Shown: in pieces, positions 1 to 8,821 of the stretch
How the letters are laid out: each line of letters opens with the position of its first letter
Position numbering within the stretch: position 1 is the first letter of the stretch
The notes under the pieces: model-generated
Told to the model about the DNA's origin: nothing
Database searches by the model: none
The model's input: the letters and a program-made list of their open reading frames with translations, nothing else
Made by a program: the position numbers and the translations under genes
Assembly: GCA_016715105.1 (NCBI GenBank)
Contig: JADKBO010000007.1
Span: 29,109-93,108, forward strand
Direction: 5' to 3'
Origin: Saprospiraceae bacterium
GTDB taxonomy: Bacteria > Bacteroidota > Bacteroidia > Chitinophagales > Saprospiraceae
Length of the DNA: 64,000 bases

Positions 1-555
1 GGAAGTACGATCTACCTCAATTCAGGTTCTAAGTTGCAATATGACAAAGCAAATTTTGAAAAGGAGAGGGTTTTATTTTTGGAAGGGGAAGCTTATTTTG
101 CTGTTGAAAAGGGTGAAAAATTTAAAGTGAAAACACCAAATGGAGAAGTGGAAGTATTGGGCACCACGTTTAATGTTTTTTCAAGAGATACAAAATTTCA
201 AGTAGCTTGCACAACTGGCAAAGTAAGGGTTACCAATTTGAAAAAAGATGTCACGGAAATACTTTTACCCGACCAAGTCATACAATTTGAAGCGGGTAAA
301 TTGGCTGAAAACACCTTGACCAACAGATACAATTGGAGAAACAAAAAGTTGGAATATGAAGGTGCTAGCCCCATCTTTGTAATCGACGACATCAGCAGGC
401 AGTTTGATTTGCAGATTGATATGAATGCTAAGCAAGCACTTCAATATTTTTCGGGAGAAATTCCGCTCACAGATCCTGAAGCCGCAATTAAAGCATTTAC
501 TTGGCCGTTGAGACTTAATTATACCATAGAAGGGAAAAATGTCACCATTTATTAG
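1..555 (+). CDS. FecR-family anti-sigma factor, 3' part only
   Basis: The reading frame is open from base 1, so the start lies outside the window. The visible 184 residues begin GSTIYLNSGSKLQY and continue with a GEAYFAV stretch and VLGTTFNVF, the hallmark blocks of the FecR periplasmic domain. After this comes the usual C-terminal DUF4974-like region (about residues 110-184). FecR proteins sit in the inner membrane, hold an ECF sigma factor and release it when a partner TonB-dependent receptor binds ligand. The stop overlaps the start of the downstream receptor by 17 bases, so the two are translationally coupled. The N-terminal zinc-finger/TM part and any sigma gene should lie upstream of the window. 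Confidence 0.9.
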   Translation, partial: GSTIYLNSGSKLQYDKANFEKERVLFLEGEAYFAVEKGEKFKVKTPNGEVEVLGTTFNVFSRDTKFQVACTTGKVRVTNLKKDVTEILLPDQVIQFEAGKLAENTLTNRYNWRNKKLEYEGASPIFVIDDISRQFDLQIDMNAKQALQYFSGEIPLTDPEAAIKAFTWPLRLNYTIEGKNVTIY

Positions 556-3151
556 CAAAGAAATTTACATTTTTTGTTTTGTATTTTTTTCAGTTGCCAC
601 TTCCTTTGCGCAGCAGGAATATGTTATTTCAAGCCCCAAAGAAATCATCCAGTATTTACATGAATACGAACAATTTACTTTTTCTTATCCTGCTGATTTA
701 GACGAAATAAATGGCGTATCTGCCTTGCTGAAAACGCCAAGTGATCATGAGTCTTTGGTCAATTTGTTCCAAAAATATAATTGTGATATTGCTTTTCTCA
801 GTGAAAAACATGTCTTGATCAGACCGAGCCTTCGCAAAGAAACAGCTGATGTTTTGGAAATAAAAGTATTAGATGCTAAAAATGGACTGGGATTAGAGTG
901 GGCGGCAATCACCCTTCCAGAACGTAATGAAGTTTATTTTACGAATAAGGAAGGCAAAGCTACCGTCAAAAAAGGGGATAAAATAGAGATCTCTTTGATC
1001 GGATACGAAACACAATCTATTCAAAATCGAGAAGATGTAGAGATGGCAACAGTAAAATTGAAACCAAGGCCAGTTGCGCTCGGCACAGTAGAAAAAAAAG
1101 AAAAATCAATCGCTGTTTCCAACGATGAAGGTGGAAATACCAAAATCAACTATACTTTTCCATACGCAATGCGCAGTGCAGGTATTGGTGGAAAAGACGT
1201 TTTTGCTACGATTCAAAATCTGCCAGGAATAGAGTCAGCTTCTGAAGAAACTGGAAAATTGAAGGTGCGGGGAAGCAATGCTGATGAAACTTTAATCTTG
1301 GTAGATGGATTACCTGTCATTCAAAATAGCCATTATTACGACATATTTGGGACCATTAACCCATTATTCATTGACCAATTTGCCGTTTATAAAAATCAAT
1401 TTCCAGTGGAATATTCGAGCCGCACAGGTGGCATGGTTTCTTTTACAGGTGAGACAGTCAAAAATCAACAATTTGACGCACAAATAGATGTCAATTTTTT
1501 TACTGCAGGAGCCATGGTGAGTTCACCAATTTCCAAAAATTTATCCTTCATCGGTGCTGCTCGCACCACCTATCGCAATATTTCAAACAATAACTTTTAC
1601 GCACTCAATAAATTCAACTTCAAAAATTATACAGAGAATTTGTCTAGCCAAGGTGGGGTTGCCAATGCTGTACAGTCTTCGCCAGATTTCAGTTTTGCCG
1701 ATCAAAATTTGAAATTGCGTTATGACAATGGCAAGACAATTATTCAAGCTTCATACCTCCACATTTCTGATAAATTTGAAAATACCATCAAATTTGACGT
1801 GCCAGGCCCTGGCGCTACAATAGGTGAAGAAAGAATTTTGCACAGATTTAGCAATGATAGAATTTGGAGCTCTATGACTAGTGGTTTTACTATAGACCAT
1901 CAGATTGGGACGAATAAATTACTACATGCATCTGCATATGTTGCTGATTTTAAGGATGACTACAATTTTGATGTTTTACTTTCTGGGGGACCAAGGTTTA
2001 AGTTTATTGACAACAGTAATACTTATGCTTCTGATGTATCAAGGAAGGGTATTATGACTTATTTTAAAACTGATTTTAAGGGAAAAAATAGTTTCAAAAT
2101 AGGGTATGATGTAGAGGTGGTCAACAATCAAAATAAGATAGAGAACGATCGCAACCAAAATTTTGTCAGTCTCAATAAGGGAGATATTCACAGTATTTTT
2201 TCTGATTTGTCATTCAATCTAAATAAAGAAAAAACGACGATCAGTTTTGGTTCTAGAATCAGTAAAGTTGACAACTATTTTAAAGTGTATCCCAATTTGC
2301 AAATGAACTTTTTGCACCATGTAAATAGTAATTTCACACTCAAATCCACCCTCAGCAAAAACCACCAATTGCACCGCCGAATTGACGTAAGAGACATTTT
2401 TGATCAAAGTCTGGCTTTGTGGACACTGACCAGTGAGGGTATTCCTGATTTGTCAAGTTTGAATTTTTCTGCAGGATTTCTATTCAAAAAAAATCACTGG
2501 TTGGCTGATCTAGAAATTTATCACAAATCACTTGAAGGTGTGGCAGAGTTTGCAAATCCTAGACCTGCCTTGCGGCAAAATGAACCCACTGTGACGGAAC
2601 GCTTGAAACTATTCAGTGGAAGCGGCACATCCAAAGGACTAGATTTGCTGATGCGCTACGAAGGCACGGCTTTCAACAGCCAAGTTGCATACACCTGGAG
2701 CAAACTTATTTATGAAATTCCAGGCATTTTCAGGGGCCAACCCTATTATGCTCCGTCAGATCGCAGACACCAATTGAAGTGGCTCAATGATTACGACTTC
2801 GGCAAGTTTATCCTGCATTTTGGAGCTAATATTGCAAGTGGTCAGCCGTATTTAGTAGGAGAAGTGATCGGAGAAAATACCAGCATCGGTGATCTCGCTT
2901 CGAGCAATTTAAAAAGATTGCCACATTATGCCAGGGTAGATTTGGGCTGCAGTTACCAATTTGAGTTGAATAAAATTAAAAACAGCCTTTCATTTCAGAT
3001 CTACAACTTGGGCAATCGTCAAAACATAAAGCAAATACACTATTTGTCAGAATTGAAAAACCCTAGGTTACCAACTCAGGGAGTCATTGTGGGTACAGTC
3101 ACCAACATGTTGAATCGTACCATCAATTTATCTTGGAATATACAATTTTAA
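539..3151 (+). CDS. TonB-dependent outer-membrane receptor with STN-like N-terminus
   Basis: This 870-residue protein starts with a signal peptide (cleavage near residue 24, after SFA). An STN-like domain follows (about 28-95), as in receptors that signal to FecR, then a carboxypeptidase-regulatory-like beta domain (about 105-175). The plug (about 205-320) includes LPGIESAS, KVRGSNADETLILVDG and SSRTGGMVSFTG. A long beta-barrel region ends in the aromatic terminus NIQF. It should import a siderophore, glycan fragment or other ligand using TonB energy and pass a signal to the FecR protein it overlaps. No SusD partner follows, which argues against a standard polysaccharide-utilisation pair. The ligand cannot be told from sequence. 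ATG at 539 is well placed before the signal peptide. Confidence 0.93.
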   Translation: MSPFISKEIYIFCFVFFSVATSFAQQEYVISSPKEIIQYLHEYEQFTFSYPADLDEINGVSALLKTPSDHESLVNLFQKYNCDIAFLSEKHVLIRPSLRKETADVLEIKVLDAKNGLGLEWAAITLPERNEVYFTNKEGKATVKKGDKIEISLIGYETQSIQNREDVEMATVKLKPRPVALGTVEKKEKSIAVSNDEGGNTKINYTFPYAMRSAGIGGKDVFATIQNLPGIESASEETGKLKVRGSNADETLILVDGLPVIQNSHYYDIFGTINPLFIDQFAVYKNQFPVEYSSRTGGMVSFTGETVKNQQFDAQIDVNFFTAGAMVSSPISKNLSFIGAARTTYRNISNNNFYALNKFNFKNYTENLSSQGGVANAVQSSPDFSFADQNLKLRYDNGKTIIQASYLHISDKFENTIKFDVPGPGATIGEERILHRFSNDRIWSSMTSGFTIDHQIGTNKLLHASAYVADFKDDYNFDVLLSGGPRFKFIDNSNTYASDVSRKGIMTYFKTDFKGKNSFKIGYDVEVVNNQNKIENDRNQNFVSLNKGDIHSIFSDLSFNLNKEKTTISFGSRISKVDNYFKVYPNLQMNFLHHVNSNFTLKSTLSKNHQLHRRIDVRDIFDQSLALWTLTSEGIPDLSSLNFSAGFLFKKNHWLADLEIYHKSLEGVAEFANPRPALRQNEPTVTERLKLFSGSGTSKGLDLLMRYEGTAFNSQVAYTWSKLIYEIPGIFRGQPYYAPSDRRHQLKWLNDYDFGKFILHFGANIASGQPYLVGEVIGENTSIGDLASSNLKRLPHYARVDLGCSYQFELNKIKNSLSFQIYNLGNRQNIKQIHYLSELKNPRLPTQGVIVGTVTNMLNRTINLSWNIQF

Positions 3152-3322
3152 CGGCCTTAACCAAAGATAAATTTTTGGTTAAACTTTCTTCAATATTTTA
3201 TTTCGAACAGTTCTCTCCTCCAGACGTTCATAATTTTGGTCCGCCATTTTTGTTATAATTTCAAAATGGTCACTTAGCGACGAATGTTCGTCTAATAGCA
3301 TACAGTTATTCCAAGTATTAAA

Positions 3323-4660
3323 ATGAAACAAATAGTTAGAGGTATAATTTTTACCTTAATAAGTTCTTATTTTCAAGTAAATGTCGCGGCTCAAGTTTTC
3401 TTCACAAAAGGTAGCTCTATCAATGATTTTGTCGATCATGAAAAAGTAGATTCATTCCCTATCTCAGTAGTTGGCCTAACAAACAATATCAATGACAGTT
3501 TTGGATTGAGTAAAGTTTGCATCAACTTGACACATGATCGCGTGAGTGATTTGCGTATAGAATTATTGGCTCCGGATGGGACAAAGTTGTGGCTCACCAA
3601 TAGAAATGGAGGCACAGAAGGGCGCAATTATTTGGCAACTTGTTTTAAAAATGGAGGGTTTTCAGGGTATGTAAGAGAAGGAGTTGCCCCGTTTATTGGA
3701 GATTATATTCCTGATGGGCGACTGGAATTTGTCAATAATGGACAGAATCCTAATGGGATTTGGTACCTCTTAATCGCAGACCTAAAGCCAGAATATATAG
3801 GTGACCTCAATGAAATTCTCTTACATTTTGAAGAAAACCCAAACCCAAATAAAGATAAATCTCCCTGTGATTTCAACAATGCAAAAGATTGTTTTTCGAC
3901 AGCAAAAAACGGAGACTTGTTGCCAGATTTGGTTTTGGTTGAAGAAATCACAAGAAACAATATTGCAGTATTTGAAGCCAATCATGTTGAATATCCATCT
4001 CAAATAAGATTTGCAGCGGCTATTGCCAACATTGGCGAAGGCCCTATTGAGACTTTTGGTAAAAATGAATGGTATTGTGGTAATGAACGTGTAAAAGACG
4101 GTGATGTCATTTGCAAAGACGGATCAAATCCAAGACAAGTCCTTTACCAAAGAATATATCAAAAAAATCCAAAAGCAGACACGCTCTCGTATGTTGATGT
4201 CAAAGCAGGATCCAATTACTTTGACGAAAAACCTGGACATTATCACTACCATGTAGATGACTGGGTTTCATTCAGAATATTGGAAGGTAAATTTAAGAAA
4301 GGCAAATTTAAAACAAAGAAAGCTGTTGCTAGTGGTAGCAAAGTTTCGTATTGTTTATTTGATTCAGGAATCTGTAATAATCAAGATTCTTTGTGTCTCA
4401 TATCAGGAGTTTCTTACGGGAAAACCAATCTGAAAAATTATGGCCTAGGCAATTATAAAGCATGTAATGCAGATATCCAAGGTATTTCTGTAGGTGGTTA
4501 CGATACCTACGGTTATCTATATGAAGGGCAGTTTTTACAAATACCCAAAGGTTTGAAAAAGGGCTCCTATTTTCTTGAAGTACATATTGATCCCAAGAAT
4601 ATTTACCAAGAAGTCAATGAAAAAAACAATGTGTATTTATTCAAATTCAGTATCAAATAA
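3323..4660 (+). CDS. Secreted P-domain / lysyl oxidase-like copper amine oxidase
   Basis: The 445-residue product has a signal peptide (cleavage near 23) and a proprotein-convertase P-domain beta sandwich (about 45-170, with ...GIWYLLIADL). Its C-terminal half (about 200-445) resembles lysyl oxidase. H306, H308 and H310 in GHYHYH match the Cu-binding H-x-H-x-H of animal LOX. K340 in GSKVSYCLFD and Y396 in GGYDTYG align with human Lys320 and Tyr355, which form the lysyl-tyrosylquinone cofactor. The closing GSYFLEVHIDP...EVNEKNN matches the LOX C-terminal block. Predicted role: extracellular oxidative deamination of primary amines, perhaps lysines of matrix proteins. The next gene begins two bases after the stop and encodes a T9SS-exported protein. 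The substrate is unknown; family assignment rests on motif alignment by eye. Confidence 0.82.
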   Translation: MKQIVRGIIFTLISSYFQVNVAAQVFFTKGSSINDFVDHEKVDSFPISVVGLTNNINDSFGLSKVCINLTHDRVSDLRIELLAPDGTKLWLTNRNGGTEGRNYLATCFKNGGFSGYVREGVAPFIGDYIPDGRLEFVNNGQNPNGIWYLLIADLKPEYIGDLNEILLHFEENPNPNKDKSPCDFNNAKDCFSTAKNGDLLPDLVLVEEITRNNIAVFEANHVEYPSQIRFAAAIANIGEGPIETFGKNEWYCGNERVKDGDVICKDGSNPRQVLYQRIYQKNPKADTLSYVDVKAGSNYFDEKPGHYHYHVDDWVSFRILEGKFKKGKFKTKKAVASGSKVSYCLFDSGICNNQDSLCLISGVSYGKTNLKNYGLGNYKACNADIQGISVGGYDTYGYLYEGQFLQIPKGLKKGSYFLEVHIDPKNIYQEVNEKNNVYLFKFSIK

Positions 4661-4662
4661 AA

Positions 4663-6222
4663 ATGTCAATTAGAGCAGAATTTTACAAATTAGTATTATT
4701 ATTTATTTTATTTATTGGGGTCACGAATTTAGGAGCACAGACATGTGGAACATGTACGATGACTTTCTCTTCAGGTTCAGTAAATTTAAATCTTACAAAT
4801 GGAGCAGATGTAATTTGTATTACAGGTACTGTCACCATAAACAATGCAAACAATTTGGGCCAAGGCGGTGACCAGATATGTATCACAAGCACCGGCCGAT
4901 TGACCTGGACTTCTCCTGCCATTAACAATGGGACACTGCTCATCAATGTGCAACCGGGTGGGGTTTATAACGACGCAAACGGTAGCTGGAATGGTAAAAT
5001 TACCATGAATAATGGAGGTACTGCCAACTTCACTAATTCAAATGGCTTGCAATTACAAAATGGCAATGTCATCAATAACCTGAGTGGTGGTATTTTAAAC
5101 GCAAATACAGGTACACCGGCAAAAATCACCATTAACAATGGGAATACAATCAATAATAATGGTACCATAAATACCAAAGTTTTTGAAGTCGCTGAAGGTA
5201 TTTTTACAAATTCTACAATGGCAATTTTAAATGTCGTTGGAGAAGCAAATATTCACGCAGATAATTTTTCAACAGCTGGTAGAATTAACGCGGGATCTCT
5301 TGTTTTCTCAAATAAACCAGGTGATGGGCCTGAATTCTTTCCTACATCATGCACAGTGATTTCTGGTGCAATCAATGTTGATGCTCAGGTTATATTTAAT
5401 GGATATTTGGAAACATCTAGTAGTGTGACCTTTTCAAATTTGGGCAGGGACAATGGAGCAGCTGGAACATTGGTTGTGAGGACAGTGGTTGGCGCTTCAA
5501 ACTCAAGCATCAGTGCTGGTGGGTATTACAAAGGAGACTTTTATGACAACGATAATAATGGTGGATTCACTACTACTCCGGGACAGCCAGTTACAGCGGC
5601 TAGTCACGGATTTGATGTGTTGCAAATATTAAGTCAGGGACAAAATTTAAATAACATCAATGTGCTTGCATCTTTACCGCTTGTCTGCTCAGGCACAGTT
5701 GTACCCATCATTCTCAGTAAATTTACCGCCACAAAAAGCGGTACTCAGTCCAATTTGAATTGGGTAACAGCCAGTGAGGAAAATGCCGCCTTTATTGAAG
5801 TTGAAAGAAGTAGTACTGGAATTGATGAATATGTGACATTAGGAAAGTTGGAAGCTAGAAATGCTCCAGGACAATATGACTTCACAGATAATAAGCCAAA
5901 TTTCGGGCACAATTATTATCGCTTGAAATTGGTTGACCTTGATGAAACATTCAAATATTCTGGCATCCAACTGGTAACTTTCTCAGACCCGAATAATGAA
6001 TTGAGCGTATATCCCAATCCATTCAACGATCAAATAAACATAAAAGGCACATTCATCGGAGATGAAGTAACGGTATATGGTTTGGATGGTAAAATCCTCC
6101 AAAAAATCTCGATGAAGTCAAATGAGGCGGTCATCAATGGTTCGAATATGGCCAATGGAATTTACTTAATTGTCATAAAATCCGGAGCTGATATCAAACA
6201 TTTCAAAATGATAAAGTCTTAA
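4663..6222 (+). CDS. Secreted repetitive surface protein with type IX sorting domain
   Basis: This 519-residue protein has a signal peptide (cleavage near 25, after LGA). A long Asn/Gly/Thr-rich region follows (about 30-330), full of short NNGT- and NNG-like turns typical of beta-helix or beta-solenoid adhesins. A mixed beta region (about 345-430) comes next. The C-terminal domain (about 440-519), with LSVYPNPFNDQINIKG and GIYLIVIKSG...KMIKS, is the type A sorting signal of the Bacteroidota type IX secretion system. The product should cross the outer membrane and be released or anchored by the T9SS sortase. It lies two bases behind the lysyl-oxidase-like gene and is followed by a strong terminator, so the two form a bicistronic unit. 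Binding partner unknown. Confidence 0.85.
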   Translation: MSIRAEFYKLVLLFILFIGVTNLGAQTCGTCTMTFSSGSVNLNLTNGADVICITGTVTINNANNLGQGGDQICITSTGRLTWTSPAINNGTLLINVQPGGVYNDANGSWNGKITMNNGGTANFTNSNGLQLQNGNVINNLSGGILNANTGTPAKITINNGNTINNNGTINTKVFEVAEGIFTNSTMAILNVVGEANIHADNFSTAGRINAGSLVFSNKPGDGPEFFPTSCTVISGAINVDAQVIFNGYLETSSSVTFSNLGRDNGAAGTLVVRTVVGASNSSISAGGYYKGDFYDNDNNGGFTTTPGQPVTAASHGFDVLQILSQGQNLNNINVLASLPLVCSGTVVPIILSKFTATKSGTQSNLNWVTASEENAAFIEVERSSTGIDEYVTLGKLEARNAPGQYDFTDNKPNFGHNYYRLKLVDLDETFKYSGIQLVTFSDPNNELSVYPNPFNDQINIKGTFIGDEVTVYGLDGKILQKISMKSNEAVINGSNMANGIYLIVIKSGADIKHFKMIKS

Positions 6223-6242
6223 TAAGATTTTAGGATAAATTA

Positions 6243-6290
6243 AAAAGGGTGGTTTCTGGGCATTGAACTGGAAGCACCCTTTTGTTTTTT
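6243..6290 (+). terminator. Rho-independent terminator
   Basis: AAAAGGGTG (6243-6251) pairs perfectly with CACCCTTTT (6275-6283) across a 23-base loop and is followed by GTTTTTT. It ends the lysyl-oxidase/T9SS protein transcript. Confidence 0.8.
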
Positions 6291-6336
6291 AAAAAGGTAT
6301 GGATGATAAATTACAAACAATTTGATCATGCAAATA

Positions 6337-6357
6337 TACCAAAAATTGGTACATTTG
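6337..6357 (+). promoter_or_regulatory. Probable parDE promoter -7 element with overlapping operator palindrome
   Basis: TACATTTG (6350-6357) fits the Bacteroidota -7 consensus TAnnTTTG, 15 bases before the antitoxin ATG. A perfect inverted repeat, TACCAA-AAA-TTGGTA (6337-6351), overlaps its first two bases. This is where a ribbon-helix-helix antitoxin would bind to repress its own operon. A TTTG at 6321 is 25 bases upstream of the -7 box, longer than the usual spacing of about 19, so the -33 element is unclear. Confidence 0.5.
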
Positions 6358-6372
6358 TAAAAAACTAATCAA

Positions 6373-6618
6373 ATGGCTAAGAATACTTCTGTTACCCTTG
6401 GTGATCATTTCGAACAATTAATTGAAAAGAGTATTCAATCAGGAAGGTATGCTTCTGCCAGTGAAGTAATCCGAGCAGGTTTGAGAATGGTAGATGAAAG
6501 AGAACAAAAAATTGCTCTGCTCAAAGAAGCAATAGAAGCTGGTGAGAACAGTGGTTATGTTAAAGATTTTGATCCTGTAAAACATCTGGAATATCTTAAA
6601 GGAAAGATTTCTAAATGA
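6373..6618 (+). CDS. parD: ParD-family ribbon-helix-helix antitoxin
   Basis: The 81-residue protein opens with the ParD/CopG pattern: a short beta strand (TSVTLGDHFEQLIEKSI) and a helix carrying SGRYASASEVIRAGLRMV, then an acidic, charged C-terminal tail that should wrap the toxin. It is expected to neutralise ParE and to repress the operon through the palindrome just upstream. The toxin gene starts one base after its stop. Length and composition are typical of the family. Confidence 0.9.
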   Translation: MAKNTSVTLGDHFEQLIEKSIQSGRYASASEVIRAGLRMVDEREQKIALLKEAIEAGENSGYVKDFDPVKHLEYLKGKISK

Positions 6619-6619
6619 A

Positions 6620-6916
6620 TTGGTATATCAGATAAGTTCACTTGCCTTAGAGGATTTAGATTCAATTTGGGAATTCACAAGAGTAAATTGGTCAATTGAT
6701 CAAGCAGATAAATATTACTTTGAAATATTAAGTGCTTTCGACCTACTTCAATATCCTGAAATGGGGGAATCAATAAATCCAATAAAAGAACTTCATAGAA
6801 AAATGCTGGTAGGCTCTCATATGATCATTTATCAACTAGATAATAATGATGATAGGATACTAATTGATAGAATCCTACACCAGCGAATGGATTTTGAAAA
6901 CCTATTGGGAGTTTAA
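6620..6916 (+). CDS. parE: ParE-family toxin
   Basis: The 98-residue product has the RelE/ParE fold signature: a YQISSLALEDLDSIWEFT start, a central ...YPEMGESI... and a strand-rich end containing HMIIYQLDNNDDRILIDRILHQRMDF. ParE proteins poison DNA gyrase. The only usable start is TTG at 6620; the ATG at 6615 overlapping the ParD stop is in another frame and closes after six codons. The weak start and one-base spacing suggest the toxin is translated by coupling to ParD and kept below antitoxin level. Confidence 0.87.
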   Translation: MVYQISSLALEDLDSIWEFTRVNWSIDQADKYYFEILSAFDLLQYPEMGESINPIKELHRKMLVGSHMIIYQLDNNDDRILIDRILHQRMDFENLLGV

Positions 6917-6919
6917 TCC

Positions 6920-8572
6920 TTAAATCGCTGGCTCTATCCTACCTATTTTTCTTCCAAACACCACCAAGTGTATAACCGCAAACGACAACGATATGTAAAA
7001 TAACGTTCTGTCTGTTTCAAACCCTACACCGTATTGATGCAGGAAACCCACAATTATCAATAATAGACAAAGTGCCAAGCTAGTATAACGAGCTATCCGC
7101 ATACCTTTTCTCTGATTGGTACCATTCCCCAAGTGACTGTGTTTGGCACCATAGACAAGGTAAATATCCATACCGATCAGCATCCAGACCAATAATCTAA
7201 TCCATGTATCCATTGGTAAAAATACCATCATAAACAGACACACAAAAATGCCTAGTATTGGCACCAATGGTACAAATGGTGTCTTGAATGCCCTTGGTAA
7301 ATCTGGCATTTTGTTACGCATGACCCAAACCCCTATGCAAACCAGGATAAAAGCAAAAAGTGTACCTATACTTGTCATTTCTCCAACTACTCTGGCTGGC
7401 ACAAAAGCTGCAAAAGCACTTACAAAGACCATAAATAAAAGATTACTTTTTGCAGGTGTTTGTGTAATTGGATTTACTGCCGAGAATACTTTTGGTATCA
7501 AGCCATCCTTGCTCATGCTGAAAAATACACGACTTTGTCCCATCAACATCACCAATATGACTGATGCATAACCAGCAAGAATCGCAACAACGATGGCCCT
7601 GTTGAGCCAAGGATAATCTGGAATTAAAGCACCATTAGCATCTGTAGTTCCCATGTGATCGATGGCTATGGCAACAGGCGCAATGCCATCTTTACCAGCA
7701 AAACTAGTATAACTGGTTACCCCAGTCATCACGTGGGCAAATAAAATATACAAAACTGTACAAATAGCCAGTGATCCAAGTATTCCCCATGGCATATCCC
7801 GTTTGGGATTTTTTGCTTCTTGTGCAGCGGTACTTACTGCATCAAATCCAATATATGCGAAGAAAACAATGGCTGCCGCACGAATGATGCCGCTGAAACC
7901 AAAATTTCCAAACTCACCACTGTTGTCGGGTATATAAGGATTGTAGTTGTCATTATTGATATAATGCCATCCAAGGAAAATAAATACCAAAACCACCGCA
8001 ATTTTTAAAGCAACAATGATCCCATTTACAAAAGCGCTTTCTTTAGTGCCTTTCATCAACAGCAGACTCATAATAACTATGATGAAAACAGCAGGTAGAT
8101 TTATGATACCGCCGTCCCACGGTCCTACCGTCAGCGATTCTGGCAGATGGATGTCAAATCCTTCTAGAAATTTTACCAGATACCTGCTCCAACTTATGCC
8201 GACTGTTGCTGCTCCAACTGCATATTCAAGCACCAGGTCCCAGCCAATGATCCATGCAATGAATTCACCCATTGTCGCGTATGAATACGTATACGCACTT
8301 CCTGCTACCGGAATCATGGAAGCAAATTCAGCATAACACAAACCTGCAAATAAACAACCCATTGCTGCAACAACAAATGATATCGTTATAGCAGGTCCTG
8401 CATGATTGGCGGCAGCCATACCAGTGATGGAGAATAAGCCTGCTCCAATGATAGCTCCAATACCTAGAGCTATCAAGCCCCCTGCACCGAGTGTTCTTTT
8501 TAAAGTGTGTGTTCCAATTTCCGATGCTTCATTCATTAAAGCATCCATTGGTTTTCTTACAAATAAACTCAT
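6920..8572 (-). CDS. APC-family cationic-type amino-acid permease
   Basis: A 550-residue polytopic protein with about 13-14 membrane segments. Near the N-terminus is GGLIALGIGAIIGAGLFSITG, the unwound substrate-binding TM1 motif of the amino acid-polyamine-organocation superfamily. Length and the C-terminal extra helices resemble the CAT/YhdG-type permeases of Bacteroidota. I start it at the ATG at 8572 (MSLFVRKPMDALM), since this cytoplasmic leader matches the family; an in-frame ATG at 8644 would add 24 unlikely residues. It converges on the parDE module with only 3 bases between the stops. The exact amino acid is not determinable. Confidence 0.9.
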   Translation of the reverse strand: MSLFVRKPMDALMNEASEIGTHTLKRTLGAGGLIALGIGAIIGAGLFSITGMAAANHAGPAITISFVVAAMGCLFAGLCYAEFASMIPVAGSAYTYSYATMGEFIAWIIGWDLVLEYAVGAATVGISWSRYLVKFLEGFDIHLPESLTVGPWDGGIINLPAVFIIVIMSLLLMKGTKESAFVNGIIVALKIAVVLVFIFLGWHYINNDNYNPYIPDNSGEFGNFGFSGIIRAAAIVFFAYIGFDAVSTAAQEAKNPKRDMPWGILGSLAICTVLYILFAHVMTGVTSYTSFAGKDGIAPVAIAIDHMGTTDANGALIPDYPWLNRAIVVAILAGYASVILVMLMGQSRVFFSMSKDGLIPKVFSAVNPITQTPAKSNLLFMVFVSAFAAFVPARVVGEMTSIGTLFAFILVCIGVWVMRNKMPDLPRAFKTPFVPLVPILGIFVCLFMMVFLPMDTWIRLLVWMLIGMDIYLVYGAKHSHLGNGTNQRKGMRIARYTSLALCLLLIIVGFLHQYGVGFETDRTLFYISLSFAVIHLVVFGRKIGRIEPAI

Positions 8573-8821
8573 GACAAAACCTTGTTTAATTGTGAAATGG
8601 AAGGGTAAAAAATAATTTCCCATAAAAATATCCAAAAAAAGCATATTAATGTCATTTTGTTATAAAACCACTTATCGAATACAGAATTTGATCCTCGATG
8701 GGCTCAACAGAACATTTTTATTTTTGAAATTTTTTGTTTCTCCCAATTTTTATAATTCCAAAATAAAATAGAATTGGTGATATTTAGCCTACTTTTGATG
8801 TTGATTACTCTTTTACCCTAA

